A stretch of 64,000 nt of DNA from Paraniabella defluvii (GTDB lineage Bacteria; Bacteroidota; Bacteroidia; Chitinophagales; Chitinophagaceae), in assembly GCA_019316985.1 (NCBI GenBank), contig CP079215.1, positions 5,456,001 to 5,520,000 on the forward strand, in the 5' to 3' direction. A program made the position numbers and the translations under genes. Below are positions 31,453 to 42,965 of the stretch, one piece after another (position 1 is the first letter of the stretch; every line of letters begins with the position of its first letter). A model generated the notes under the pieces. The model was not told the origin of the DNA. It ran no database searches and was given only the letters and a program-made list of their open reading frames with translations.

Positions 31453-33646
31453 TCAGCGCTGTTTCGAGGTTAATGCCTTTCCCGAGTACAGGCTTAAAGG
31501 GTCGCCCGCCTCTCTGATCCGGGCTATGGCATTCTTTATCGTAAAGTCCGACATCTTCAAACCCGGCCTCACTTCATCCCAATGCAGGGGCATGGAAACG
31601 GTAGCACCGGGCTTAGGCCGCAGCGAATAGGGACAGGCCAGTGTGGCGCCGGGCCGGTTTTGCAGGAAATCGAGGTACATTTTTCCTTTCCGATTTTTGA
31701 TCATTCGTTCTGTACTGGTGAAGGCAGGATATTGTTGCTGTACGTGGTCAACTATAAGCCTTCCGAACATCTGCGACTGATTATAGGTATATTTTGCTGC
31801 CAGTGGGATGTACACATGCATTCCTGTTGATCCGGATGTTTTGCAAAAGCCGGGAACATTCATCACATCCAGCAGCTCTTTTATAGCAAGTGCAACCTGT
31901 ATTACCTGGTCAAAGGTATTCTTATCGGGATCCAGGTCCAGCACACAATAGTCTGGGTGGTCAGGCGATTGAACCCGGCTGAACCAGGGATTCATTTCAA
32001 TACAGCCCAGTGAAGCCATCCACAGCAGTGTATCTTCATTATCCCCAACGAGAAACTCCTTGTCGACACCGTCGCTGGTGGTGGGAAACTTCTTCACCCA
32101 GCCGGGCGATTTTCCCTTTACATCTTTTTGGTAAAAGCCTGGCTTATTGATGCCGTTGGGAAAGCGATTGAGCGATTGTGGCCGGTCCTTCAAATAAGGC
32201 AGGATGTATTCCGCAACCTGGTAGTAGTAATTGAACATATCCCGCTTGGTGTATCCATCCCCGGGCCAGTACACTTTACTAAGGTTGGTAAATTTCAGCT
32301 CATGCCCGTTAATCTTGCGGGTTTGCGTTTCGTCTGTGGGGTTGAGTAAGGTCTTCCTGCTTTTATCTTTGGGCGGTTTTACAGCCAGTATAACCGGCTT
32401 TTGCTTCCTGTTCACCTCTTTAACCACCGCTTTGGTATCGGCTTCTGTTTCCCGTACCACGTCTTTCGCCTGTTTGTCTTCCCGCATGCCTTCAAAAGAG
32501 GGATGACGGAAAACACCTTCGTCCGTGATTTCCGCATAGGTAATTTCACAAACAAGTTCCGGCTTCAGCCAGGTGGGCCGGGCACCCATACGCTGCCTGA
32601 ACCGCGATGGTTTATCTACATCTATAGCTTCATCAAAGGGAGATTTATTAGTGATAAGCGGTTTAAACAATTCCATCATTTCCTTCTGCTTCTTATCAGA
32701 AAAACCTGTTCCTACCTTACCTACGTACTTCAGTTTTCTTTTTTGATAAACCGCCAACAGCAAAGCGCTGAAGGTTTTGGAAGTTCCGGCGTTTTTGGTA
32801 AAGCCGGCAATGATCACCTCCTGTCTTTTATTTACTTTTATCTTCAGCCATTCCTTACTCCGCAAATCAGATGTATAAATGCTATCGGCATGTTTGGCCA
32901 TAATTCCTTCAAGCCCCATTTCTGCCGCAGCCGTAAACATTTCAGTGCCTTTCACCTCGAAAACACTACTAATCCGGATACGGTCATCCGTTGCAGGCAA
33001 AACCGCTTTTAGTATCAGCTGCCGCTCCCGGAGGGGTAGGCCCATAAGGTTTTTTCCTTCATACCATAAAATATCGAACACATAAAAACTAATTCGGCAT
33101 CGGCTTCACTACGCCAGTTCTGAAGTTTATTAAAATTAGAGTTGCCTTTTTCATCCAACGCAACAATTTCGCCATCGAATACGGCATTAACATTCCATTC
33201 GCTCAGGATCCGGTGAATGGGATAGAATTTTTTATCAAATGACTTGTTGTTACGCGACAGTAATTCCACTTTACCCTTTTGAATAAAAGCAAGAGAACGA
33301 TAACCATCCCATTTTATTTCATACATCCAGTCAAGGTCGTCGAACGGTTTATCTACCAACGTAGCCAACATCGGTTTAATACCCTGGGCATCCTTCCGCT
33401 CTTGGCCTTCGCCAGCAAAGCTGCTACATCGGTATCCAGCGTTCGCTCCAGCTTCTCAATTTTTGAGAATGTAAAGCATTTTTTTGCGGGGAATAGTCTT
33501 CTTTTTGCTGCGGCAGTTTTCTTAACCACACTGCGTTTGCCTGCTGCGGCAGATGTACGCGTTGCACTAATAGCGGAGCTTTTACCCTGTAAGGGTTTAG
33601 CTGCTAAACCCGCATTTCTTTTCCTGGTGTTTGAGGCAAGCGGCAT
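31453..33646 (-). CDS. ligD: DNA ligase D, ligase plus polymerase domains
   Basis: About 731 residues in two recognisable modules. First is an ATP-dependent ligase with the catalytic lysine in YEIKWDGYRSL, VFDGEIVALDEKG, EGIMAKHADSIY and WLKIKV. Then comes a LigD primase-polymerase with ELKFTNLSKVYWPGDGYTKR, CVLDLDPDKN (metal-binding DxD) and SGSTGMHVYIPL. The N-terminal 90 residues are basic and alanine-rich, with no 3'-phosphoesterase domain (no HxDxR-type motifs). Breaks lie near 33375 and 33070. LigD acts in non-homologous end joining with Ku; no ku gene is in the window. Confidence 0.88.
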
Positions 33647-33657
33647 AGTACAGTGAA

Positions 33658-33848
33658 TTAACTTCCCTGTTTTTGTTTCAGGTATTTTTCCAGCACTTTC
33701 CGGTCGTTAGAGCCTGTGGCGCGTATGGCGCCGGCAACAGCCTGTCCTGATACACCCATTTTTTCCTTAAAGTACCGGATTTCATAATTCTCTGAGCCGC
33801 TTACCTTGGCGCGGTCGCGGCCATCCCTTTTGTTTTGTTGTCTGCCAT
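33658..33848 (-). CDS. DUF3606 domain protein
   Basis: Starts MADNKTK and, after one lost base, reads RDGRDRAKVSGSENYEIRYF, then KEKMGVSGQAVAGAIRATGS. That matches the DUF3606 pattern of a KxxVS-EYExRYW segment followed by a helix-turn region. About 63 residues. It sits 12 bases upstream of ligD, so the two are probably co-transcribed. The function is unknown; DUF3606 proteins often neighbour ligD or stress genes. Confidence 0.7.
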
Positions 33849-34279
33849 CATTAAAATTTTTAGATGAATATTCAGATGGATCATGCAGTAACGGCGCTTG
33901 CTATGTAACACTTTTAAGGCATGATCTTACAAAACGAATACAAAATTGTTGCCAAATGCGCCCATGTTGATAAAGCGGCCCGACAGTACTGTCAAAAAAA
34001 CACGAATATCCGGGGTAAAAATGGCAATTATCCTTTCGAACGCTTTTAGTAAGTTAATCCCAGGTAATATCGTAAAATGGAGAAATAAAAAAGGGACAAA
34101 AGCAGATCTCACTACTTTGCCCCTAAGCGATACAATTCTGAAGCATTTTTTAAATGCCCACTGGTGTTTAACAGCTTTTAAACAGCCGGCTACCAGTTTT
34201 GATCCATGCAAAAGTGCCTCAACCCAAAAGATGCAAGCGCGTCCGGATAACCTGAAGGCTAATCAGCAACTTCCTTCAC
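33849..34279. other. Gene-free stretch with a terminator-like hairpin
   Basis: Open frames on both strands (for example 33946-34290 plus) show no family signal. The only structure is the hairpin at 34085-34126. Confidence 0.4.
34085..34126 (-). terminator. Terminator-like hairpin similar to the tRNA-Cys terminator
   Basis: On the minus strand a GGGGCAAA/TTTGTCCC stem encloses AGTAGTGAGATCTGCT and is followed by a six-T run. The loop and stem are close to those of the tRNA-Cys terminator at 37570-37605. It lies downstream of the gene at 34280, which it may terminate. Confidence 0.5.
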
Positions 34280-34736
34280 TCAGCTACTAAAACTGATAAA
34301 AGCAAGCGTCTCCCCTTTGGATAACTCACTCGAACTATAATACATCACAAGGTTCCTGGATGGATTTTTTTCTCCAGCTCCTGCAACTCTCTTACAGCTA
34401 TTTTCATACGTGGATCAGCGCCAGCTACATTGGGGAAATCCCATTTTTTAATGTATTTCCTTTTTCGTCTTTGATTAGGATCGTTCTGCCCGTTCCCACA
34501 TATGGTTCGTGGCAGTGGCGGTAAAGAATAAAAAGCTGATCGCTTTCTTTGGCCCTGTGCAGTTGCATCTTTCTTACACTTAAGGGTTGATTTACATCCT
34601 GCTTTAAAAGCAATTCTTTGTTAAGGTATATTTCGTACCTATCCAGGCCTAAGCTTGTAAAGCTGAAAGCGATGATGCAAAGAATGGCCAGGGCAAATAA
34701 GTGAACTGACCGTTGGTAAATTGTTGTAGATTGCAT
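34280..34736 (-). CDS. Hypothetical membrane-anchored protein, about 152 residues
   Basis: An N-terminal membrane segment (LFALAILCIIAFSFTSLGLD) is followed by a soluble domain (YEIYLNKELLLKQDVNQPLS) and the stretch KGNTLK. Two short A runs (near 34448 and 34365) break the frame; read through, it continues KWDFPNVAGADPRMKIAVRE and ends LAFISFSS. The span is 457 bases, two short of 153 codons, which fits. The family is not recognised. Confidence 0.5.
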
Positions 34737-34978
34737 AGTGTACCTGTGTTTTAAGTGATAAATATGTTTTCGAATCTTAAAACAATATTACCGGCAAAAA
34801 CAGCGGTCGAAAAAAATAGTAGAGCAATCAATGAAATAATCGATTAATAAATGGCGGTATAACGTATACCGTTTGAGTTGTCGCTTTTTCTCTACCATTT
34901 GTGCAGTTCGTCGACAATATTTTGCTGGCTTGCCATTTAGGGTTTCTTTTATGTTGAACACAAACAGTATGGATTTTA

Positions 34979-36020
34979 CTGAAGAAAAATAAAACTACCC
35001 TTTTAAAACAACGGTATTCAATAAAGTATATACTGGTGCATGGTGCTTACTGGATCCTGGTTACAGGCTTTTTTTGTATGAAAAAAATACCTTATACACA
35101 AAGCAAGCATGCCTTATTTTTTAGCTTGTGTTTCTGTAAGGATTTTCCTGCTGATGGTGATCGCTTATCTTAATTTACATTACTTCCTGCCGCGGTACCT
35201 TTTGAAGCAACGGTACATGCGTTATATAATAGCGGTCATATCATCGGTAGCGGGTTATCTCGCATTGCAAAGCCTGTTCGATTATTATTTGTATGGCTAT
35301 ATACTGGGCCCTGTAAGAAACAGCCATTTGATGGAAACATTATCCTACAATTTTTTCAGTACGTTGTGGTATTTAGGCCTGATGCTGGCATTAAAACTAA
35401 GTATCGACTGGTATGAGCAGCAATCAGCCATTCAACAAATAAAAGTAGAAAAGTTAAATGCAGAAGTTGATTTTCTTCGATCGCAGGTAAATCCTCATTT
35501 CTTGTTTAATGCTCTCAACAATCTTTATGGCCTCACATTAAAGCAATCGCCTGATGCGTCTGCGGCGGTATTAAAACTTTCAGGACTGATGGAATATATG
35601 CTTTATGACAGCAATGAGCAATATATTCCTTTAGACAAAGAGCTGGCGTATATACATAATTATATTGAACTGGAGCGCCTGAGATTAGATGGAGATGCCG
35701 ACATTCAGGTTAAAATAAGTGGCGCCACCGACGAATGCCTGATTCCGCCATTTCTGATTCTTCCGCTGCTGGAAAATGCAGTCAAGCACGGCCTGAAAGG
35801 AATGAATGGCGGCGCTTTTTTACATCTCGAAATTAATATTGATAAAGTACTGGAGGTAAAGCTTAGCAATAGCAAATTTGATAATGGTACGGACCGCAGG
35901 GGCGGCATCGGACTGGAAAATTTAAGAAAAAGGTTAGAATTATTGTACCCTGGCCGGCATGAACTATATACGAGAGACGACTCTTATCAATTCCTCGCAA
36001 TTTTGAAAATTGTATTATGA
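34979..36020 (+). CDS. LytS/YpdA-type sensor histidine kinase
   Basis: Membrane sensor kinase of the PF06580 class. N-terminal helices (YSIKYILVHGAYWILVTGFF; LALYNF-type helices around 35109-35420) are followed by the phosphoacceptor block FLRSQVNPHFLFNALNNLYG and the N-box LLPLLENAVKHGL, then GIGLENLRKRLELLYPG. The first open ATG is 35109, but family-typical sequence continues upstream in another frame, so the start near 34979 is uncertain. It overlaps the response regulator ATG by 4 bases. Confidence 0.85.
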
Positions 36021-36726
36021 TACTGAACTGTGCTATCGTAGACGACGAACCCCTGGCCCGGGAAATACTGGCCGGCTTTATGGCACCGCTGCCCTGGGTA
36101 AAACTGGCAGGCACCTTCTCCAATGCCTTTGATGCGTTGCGATACCTTGACCGGCACGCTGTGGATGTGCTTTTTTAGATATTGAAATGCCGGAGATGAG
36201 TGGTATTACTTTGTTGAAAAGCCTGGAACAACCGCCTCTTACCGTTTTTACCACTGCGTTCCGGGACTATGCCTTCGAGGGTTTTGAGTTGGGCGTAATT
36301 GATTTTTTACTAAAGCCTGTTTCCGAAAAACGGTTCAACCAGTCTATGGAAAAGATTACCGAATTTTTATCGCTGCAAAAGAATGATGCCAACCTGGAGA
36401 CAAACAGCGGGAACAGGGAATATATCTTTGTAAAAAGCGGGGTTGAAAAGATAAAGCTGCTATTATCTGAGATCATTTTTATACAGGGACTTAAAGACTA
36501 TGCCATCATACAAACTGCAACAGATAAAATTGTTGTGAAAGGGTCAGTTAAATTCATGCAGGAATTATTTCCTGAGCCAGATTTCATCAGGGTTCATAAA
36601 TCTTTTATAGTTGCAGTAAGCCGTATCAGGAAGATCGCCCGCAACCAAATTATTATCGGAAAATACGGTATACCTATTGGCAGGTCTTATAGGAATGATC
36701 TTGAAAGAAGGATGGGTAGTATCTGA
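36017..36726 (+). CDS. LytTR family response regulator
   Basis: About 236 residues. The receiver domain starts ILNCAIVDDEPLAREILAGF, with the acceptor aspartate in LFLDIEMPEMSG, and conserved threonine and lysine in TVFTTAFRDYAF and FLLKPVSEKRF. The LytTR DNA-binding domain is YIFVKSGVEKIKLLLSEIIF, then HKSFIVAVSRIRKI and IPIGRSYRNDL. One lost T near 36176 breaks the frame. It is translationally coupled to the kinase; the target genes are not evident. Confidence 0.88.
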
Positions 36727-36766
36727 CGCCCTCTTCTGCATTGCCCGGCCATTTGCTTTTAATTTA

Positions 36767-37419
36767 TCAGTACAGATTACCAAACCGGCCTGTATAGATA
36801 AGAACCAATGTGATGGTGTCGAAAATGGCATGTGACAGAACAGGTATCCAAAGGTTATTGTTAAATTTCTTATAGAGCATCCCCACAACACACCTCCCAA
36901 CCCGGCTGCAATTACACCCCAAATATCCTGTTGCCAGTGATACAATCCAAACAGTACGCTTGTAACAATGACACTCCGGAACATTGCGTTTTTTGCAAAT
37001 CTTTTGTTGAGCAGGGATTGTATATAGCCCCTGAAAACAATTTCTTCATATAAACCTCCTACAAGCCACGCGGCTGCAACAGTCATAACCAGCTTTGAAA
37101 TGCTGCCCCGGATGAAATGATACTCTGTATAGTTTGGTACAACAAACAGGTACTTTATGGCGGGAATATATATAAACTGCATAAAGCCGACCCACATAAG
37201 CGCCGAAATGATTCCCGTGAAAACGGCTTTAACAGTTAAACCATCTTTTGCAAGCCCTATATCCCGTAATGTTTTGCCTTCCTTGCGCAGCAGCAACACA
37301 ATAAGCAGCAGGCATACAATAGCATACGAATAAAAGGGTAAGGGAACGAAATGGGGAAAAAGTATAAGAAAAGCTATTACCCCTATATCTTTTACTATAG
37401 TCAGAACCTTAGTTTGCAT
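36767..37419 (-). CDS. CPBP family intramembrane glutamic endopeptidase
   Basis: About 217 residues with several membrane helices. The CPBP motifs are EEIVFRGYIQ in GGLYEEIVFRG, the second motif FGLYHWQQDIWGV with histidine, and the third SHAIFDTITL. One break near 36890 joins the end MLYKKFNNNLWIPVLSHAIF to the stop at 36767. It converges on the LytTR operon. These proteases act on membrane protein or prenyl-type substrates; the target is unknown. Confidence 0.8.
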
Positions 37420-37569
37420 ATTTTTAATTCCTGCCTGGATGCCTTTCCATTTTTCAGTTAAGGTAAAAAGATAGCCATTATTCTTTAAGATCAGTAAGCT
37501 TTCAATTTGTTTTTAAGCATTAGCCGGACCGGCATTAGCGGAACCCTGGATCATTAGTAGGGAATAAAA

Positions 37570-37605
37570 AACGGGACAAGAGCAGATGTACTACTTTGTC
37601 CCGTT
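37570..37605 (-). terminator. Terminator of tRNA-Cys
   Basis: A perfect 10-bp stem AACGGGACAA/TTGTCCCGTT with a 16-base loop, followed on the minus strand by TTTTTA. It lies 4 bases from the tRNA 3' end. Confidence 0.8.
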
Positions 37606-37609
37606 AAGA

Positions 37610-37679
37610 GGTCTCGAGCGGATTCGAACCGCTGTACGAGCTTTTGCAGAGCTCTGCCTAGCCACTCGGCCACGAGACC
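37610..37679 (-). tRNA. tRNA-Cys (GCA anticodon)
   Basis: The minus strand folds into a cloverleaf: acceptor GGTCTCG/CGAGACC, D arm with GCCGAGTGGCTAGGC, anticodon loop CTGCAAA in the GAGCT/AGCTC stem, and T arm GCGGTTCGAATCCGC. The CCA is not encoded. About 70 nucleotides, with a terminator directly downstream. Confidence 0.93.
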
Positions 37680-37784
37680 TTTTTAATCGATCCACCAACC
37701 GGCAGATGGAAGACCTTTTCTTTGAAGGCTTGCAAAAATAGGGTATTTTTGATAAATTTTCATCATTAACACCCTAAAAATATT

Positions 37785-38653
37785 ATGAGCAGGATAGCCG
37801 AAAGCGAATTGATATTAAATAGCCGTGGCGCTGTGTACCATTTGGACCTGAGACCCGAAGAACTTGCCGGCACTGTTATAACAGTAGGTGATCCTGACCG
37901 TGTAAAGGAGTTCAGCAAATACTTCGACCAGATAGAGGTGCAGCAACAACATCGTGAATTTGTAACGCATACAGGTATTATCGGCGGTAAAAGGCTTACG
38001 GTGCTGTCTTCCGGTATCGGACCCGACAATATAGATATTGTAATGAATGAGCTGGACGCCCTGGTAAATATCAATTTTGAAAGCCGCCAGGTAAAGGAAA
38101 ACCTTACTTCTCTTAATATCATCCGGGTAGGTACTTCAGGCTCATTGCAGGGCGATATAGGCGTTGATGAATTTGTGGCGTCAACCCACGGACTGGGGAT
38201 TGACAACCTGCTTAATTTTTACCTGCATGATAAAAGCGATGAAGAAGCTCAATTACTTCAGTCTTTTATCACACATGCGCAGATCAAAGGCGATCCCTAT
38301 ATTACCGGTGCAGCCCCCTCCTGCTCAAGCATTTTGCACAGGGCTTTCACCAGGGCATTACCGTAACCTGCCCCGGCTTTTATGGCCCGCAGGGAAGGGT
38401 ATTACGTTTGGGAATCAGCAATCCTAATTTAATCGACCGGCTTACCGATTTCAGCTTTGGACAACACCGGATAACAAATTTTGAAATGGAAACCTCGGCT
38501 ATTTATGGCCTGGGTAAATTGCTGGGGCATCATTGCCTGGCTTTAAACGCTATTGTGGCCAACCGGGTAAGGAAGGAATTTAGTAAGGACGGGAAAGCGG
38601 CGGTAGAAAAACTTATACAAACCTTTCTCTCCACTTTTGTGCAACATTTTTAG
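37785..38653 (+). CDS. Nucleoside phosphorylase (uridine phosphorylase-like)
   Basis: About 290 residues. PNP/UDP phosphorylase family: ITVGDPDRVKEFSKYFD (phosphate-binding GDP-R), LTVLSSGIGPDNIDIVMNEL, IIRVGTSGSLQGDI, then RITNFEMETSAIYGLG (the ExE ribose-binding motif) and HHCLALNAIVANR. One break near 38360, an A/T error. It cleaves nucleosides with phosphate in salvage. It stands upstream of dapF on the same strand, 63 bases apart. Confidence 0.88.
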
Positions 38654-38716
38654 CCATACAGTTGTTGCATTTAACAACATCATCCACATAAATAACAGAT
38701 AGAATAAACAATTAGC

Positions 38717-39522
38717 ATGCGTTTTTACAAATACCAGGGCACAGGAAACGATTTTGTAATAGTTGATAACAGGGAAGTAAACCATAGCGCCCTGTCGCAG
38801 GAGCGGATACACCAGATCTGCGACCGTAGATTTGGTATCGGAGCCGACGGCTTTATGCTACTAAACAATAAACCTGGTTACGATTTTGAAATGGTTTATT
38901 ACAATGCTGATGGGCGTGAAGGCAGTATGTGCGGTAATGGCGGACGCTGTATTGTTCAGTTTGCCCACGATATAGGCATCGACCGGAACCATTTCATTTT
39001 TTTAGCCGTGGATGGCGAACACCAAGCAAATATAGAAAACGGGCTGGTTTCACTGAAAATGACAGACGTTTCTGGCATTCATCAATTTGGCACCTACGCC
39101 GTTTTAAACACCGGGTCGCCTCATTATGTAAAAAAGTAACCGGCCTGGCGGAGCTGGATGTATATACAGAAGGCAGGAAAATACGGTATAACGATGAATT
39201 TAATGAGCAGGGAATAAACGTAAACTTTGTAGAAGTATCCGGCAACGGTTCTCTTAAAGTAAGAACCTACGAGCGCGGTGTAGAAGACGAAACTTTTTCC
39301 TGCGGTACCGGCGTAACGGCCGCTGCGTTGGTTTTTTACCAACAGGAAACCGGTAGCAATTCGATAGATATAGAAGTACTGGGAGGAAAATTAAATGTAA
39401 GCTACAACCGCAATGCAGATGGCTCCTATGATAATATATGGTTAAAAGGCCCCGCATTAAAGTGTTTGAAGGAAGTGTTGGTTTTTAAAACAGGTAAGCA
39501 AACAAATGATCACTACTATTAA
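38717..39522 (+). CDS. dapF: Diaminopimelate epimerase
   Basis: Converts LL- to meso-diaminopimelate for lysine and peptidoglycan. The first catalytic cysteine is in SMCGNGGRC, the second in FSCGTGVTAAALVF; the N-terminus RFYKYQGTGNDFVIVDNR is diagnostic. One break near 39132. About 268 residues, normal for the family. The stop overlaps the next ATG by 17 bases. Confidence 0.92.
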
Positions 39523-39950
39523 TTTGCGCGTATATGGCGTACTGGTGAATGATAAAAACAGGTGCTGGTAAGCGACGAACGCATTTATTATAATAATCTT
39601 GAAGTAACCAAGTTTCCGGGTGGTGGGCTGGAACTGGGAGAAGGTACCCGCGATTGTATTATACGGGAATGTAAGGAAGAAATAGGGGTTGATGTGGAAG
39701 TGGCCGACCATATTTACACAACCGACTTTTTCAGCAGTCTGCTTTTAACCCCGAACACCAGATCGTTTCTGTTTACTACCTCATAAAGCCGCGGGAGCCG
39801 CTGGATATACCTGTTAACAACGGCGCAGCAATTTACCCAGACAAAGTTTCAGAAAATTTCAGGCTTATCGACTGGGAATATTTTAACGAAGAGGTAATGA
39901 CGCTGCCTATAGACAAAGTAGTGGCTAAACTGCTGCGGGAGAAATATTAG
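39506..39950 (+). CDS. NUDIX hydrolase
   Basis: About 148 residues. The Nudix box is GGGLELGEGTRDCIIRECKE followed by EIGV, with the spacing GX5EX7REXXEEXG. The start MITTINLRVYGVLVND comes from a frame overlapping the end of dapF; it reaches VLVSDERIYYNNLEVTKFPG after a break near 39562, and another break lies near 39745. The end REPLDIPVNN ... VVAKLLREKY fits the Bacteroidota single-domain family. The substrate is unknown. Confidence 0.82.
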
Positions 39951-41044
39951 CCTGACCGGATGTCAGGCTTTTTAGGTCATCTTCTACCAGTTGAGGCGCT
40001 AAAGGCTCTGGCCTGGGCTCTTCATCCTCATCCGGATGGCTGTGCACAAACTCGTTCATATAAATATCATACATCACAATAACATAACTGATCAGTAAAG
40101 GCCCGAAAACCAGTCCCACAAAACCAAACAAGCTCAAGCCCACCAACACACCCATAATAGTTACCACAGGGTGCGTATCTCCTATTCTTTTAAGTAACGT
40201 AATACGCGCAATGTAATCTACGTTACCGGTTACTATGGCATGATAAAGTAATAGTAAAGTAGCATTCAGCGTGTCGCCCGTAGCAAACATATATATAACT
40301 ACCGGCACCCACACTATCATAGTACCCACTACAGGGAAAAAGCACATACGCCGGTTAAAAACCCGTATAACCCCAGTCCTGCACACCAAATAATGCATAA
40401 CCTATGGTAGCTACAATACCTTGTATAATGGAGATCAGGGGAATACCCAGCGCATTGGCGATTACAACCTTTTGGTTTCATCAGATAATATTTTAACATT
40501 ACGCCTTTTCAGTGGCACCGCCCTGCTCAGGTATTTCTCTATGCCGGCGCCGTTATACAACATATAATACAGTATGAACAGCATAATGGCCAGGTTAGAA
40601 ACCAGGTTCAGGGTGCTGTTCAATATTTTAGGAACAAAGGCGGTTATTTTGTTTACAGCATTAGATATAGAATTTTCCGATATCAGGTTAAATCCTACTT
40701 TCTTCTGCACCACATCAATCGTCTGTTTTGCAGAGTTCAGTATTTGTGTCGGATTTTCAAGCACGCTGTTGATCTTAGGGCTGATTAATGTAACTGCCAT
40801 GCTTATAGGAATGCCTACTACGATAAGATAAAAAGAATAAAGCCCATTGCGGTCCATCCTTTTTCCATTTTTTATCATAAATAAACTGGAAATACTTTTT
40901 CCTGCTTACGATATATAAAGTAACTGCACCTAAAAGACCCGGTAAAAAACCAACAAGCTCTTTTATGATAGTAATAATAAGCAGCAGAATAATAGCCAGT
41001 ATTAATATTTGTTTGATTCGCTCGTTAAATATTTTTTGAGGCAT
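39925..41044 (-). CDS. AI-2E family transporter (PerM-type permease)
   Basis: Polytopic membrane protein of about 373 residues. KQILILAIILLLIITIIKEL, the GFLPGLLGAVTLYIVS region, LFILYYMLYNGAGIEKYLSR and GVLVGLSLFGFVGLVFGPLL are typical of the family. The conserved KYLSRAVPLKRRN precedes the mid-protein helices. Breaks lie near 40860 and 40400-40470. The last 26 bases overlap the NUDIX gene in convergent orientation. It may export small molecules; the substrate is not known. Confidence 0.85.
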
Positions 41045-41231
41045 ACAGATGAGGATAAAGTTGTTATTTATTAATATAAAGATATATGATAAATAACTAT
41101 TAAAAATCGTACCATACTACTCAGCTATCGCTCTGTAGTGTTAATCAATTATGAAGAAGGGGCTGTTTTTCCGGCATTGAACAGTAACAGCAACGCTGTC
41201 CTCTTCGATCCGGCTGGGTAATCCGGGTATC

Positions 41232-42017
41232 TTACGGGAGCGTAAAAAGAGCTACTACCGGTAAATGATCAGACGCATAGGTTTCATTAACCACCTGGTG
41301 GTGTTTTAATGACAGCAGTTTGCCGGGTTTATAGGCAATAAAGTCTATCGCCTTCTGAGGATTGATTACCGGTATTGTAGGTGCACAATTACTGCAGGTT
41401 CTGGTAAAACCTTTATCCAGGATTTTTATTACACCCGAGTGTTCTTCAGCATTAAAATCCCGCAATAATGCAGGCCAGCGGCTCCGATGCTAAAATGCTG
41501 TCAATCGCCCGCACCTGCAATAACCTGTTTACCGATGACCGCTGTGCATCGAGATGCGTAGACGCCACCCTGAGTTTTTGCCCCGGGTAGCGTGGCTACC
41601 GCAACCGCCAGTACGCGGGGCTCTCCTGGGTAGCAGAATCCATAGGTAACCGATAAGTTTTCATATCGCTTAACGGATATTTTGATAAAATAGCAACGCC
41701 GTAATCGCCTCCGTCGTGATCGATGGCTTTAGCAAAGTAAAAAGACTTTAATCCGGTTTTTAGGGCCAGCTGCGCGGCCTGGTTCACCTTACCGCTTCTG
41801 CCGGTATTGATGTCTACCTCCTGCAGCGCTACAACATCCGGCCGCTCCTTTTTTATAGCGTCCGCAACCGCTTCAAGGTCTATAACCCCGGTTTCGATGG
41901 CGGATTGCAATGATGTATATTATAGCTCATTATCTTTATTGCCTGCTGGGCTTTTAACGAAACGCCCGCTAACAAACCCATTACCGCTAAAAAGATATAA
42001 CTAAGACTTTTCTTCAT
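41232..42017 (-). CDS. Endonuclease/exonuclease/phosphatase family protein, exported
   Basis: About 262 residues. The signal peptide is MKKSLSYIFLAVMGLLAGVS. EEP-fold motifs: IKIMSYNIHHC, VVALQEVDINTGRSG (catalytic glutamate), THLDAQRSS, AGDFNAEEHSG (metal-binding aspartate/asparagine) and a final YASDHLPVVALF (histidine). Frame breaks lie near 41930, 41590 and 41470. It is secreted and probably a phosphodiesterase or sphingomyelinase-like enzyme; the exact substrate is unclear. Confidence 0.8.
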
Positions 42018-42083
42018 ATAGAGGTTATTTTAAGCCTTGTTAAAAGTATAACGAAGATTCAAAACAAGGAAATGTATTTTCGT

Positions 42084-42091
42084 TATTTTTG
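42084..42091 (+). promoter_or_regulatory. -7 box TATTTTTG upstream of the DeoR gene
   Basis: Exact TAnnTTTG match, 28 bases before the ATG. No convincing -33 element is seen. Confidence 0.35.
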
Positions 42092-42119
42092 GTATTCTCA
42101 CATTCAACATAACGTACTC

Positions 42120-42883
42120 ATGAGCAATTTACTGGAGCGTCATCAACATATTATCGAACTGATCAAAAAAGAAGGAAGTATTAAAGTAACTGATTTATGT
42201 AACGATCTGAACGTATCTTCCGTAACCATCAGAAAAGACCTCCAGTTTCTGGAAGACAGGAAATTACTTTTTCGCACGCATGGCGGCGCCACGCTTACCA
42301 ACCCTTATATAGCAGACAGGCATGTAGATGAAAAAGTAACTTTACAGGCCGTGGAAAAACAAAAATAGGCGCTTACGCTGCAGGCCTGGTAGAGCCCAAC
42401 GATTGTATTTTAATCGCATCCGGAACTACCGTGCAGTTTTTCGCCCGCAACCTCCTGGCAAAAGAAGGACTAACCGTGGTTACCTCTGCTTTAAACGTGG
42501 CCTTGGAGCTAATGAACCGCGATAATATTGAAGTCATTCAGCTGGGAGGACTGATGCGTAAAACCTCGGCTTCCGTTACGGGTATGTATGCTGAGTCTAT
42601 TTTACAGGATTTTTCCTGCAGCAAATTGTTTTTAGGCGTAGATGGTATCGACACTGACTTTGGTTTGACCACGTCGAATATGATGGAGGCGCTTCTTAAT
42701 AAAAAAATGATCGGCGCTTCACAAAAAACCATTGTACTGGCCGACTCCAGTAAATTCGGTAAACGGGGATTTGGCAAAATCTGCGGCCTGGATGATATTG
42801 AACAGATCATTACCGATAGCAATATATCGGCGCATACTGCCAACGCTCTCCGGGAAAGAGGTATTGAAGTAACTATTGTTTGA
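42120..42883 (+). CDS. DeoR/GlpR family transcriptional regulator
   Basis: About 254 residues. N-terminal HTH: LLERHQHIIELIKKEGSIKV, then DLCNDLNVSSVTIRKDLQFL and LLFRTHGGATL. The sugar-phosphate sensing domain has ILIASGTTVQFFARNL, ASVTGMYAESIL and KLFLGVDGIDTDFGLTTSNM. One break near 42365, an A-run loss. I placed the start at 42120 because the DNA-binding domain begins there; an upstream ATG is possible. Such regulators control sugar or nucleoside catabolism. The nearest catabolic genes are at 44 kb. Confidence 0.85.
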
Positions 42884-42965
42884 GAAACTGGTTCAAGGTA
42901 AATAGTTCAGGGTTCATAGCTGTAGTATACCGGCAACCATATATCATCTATCATATGTCGTCCTT

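Noticed and set aside
33946-34290. Coding gene on the plus strand
   Set aside because: Overlaps a terminator-like hairpin, no recognisable motif, and a real gene ends on the opposite strand.
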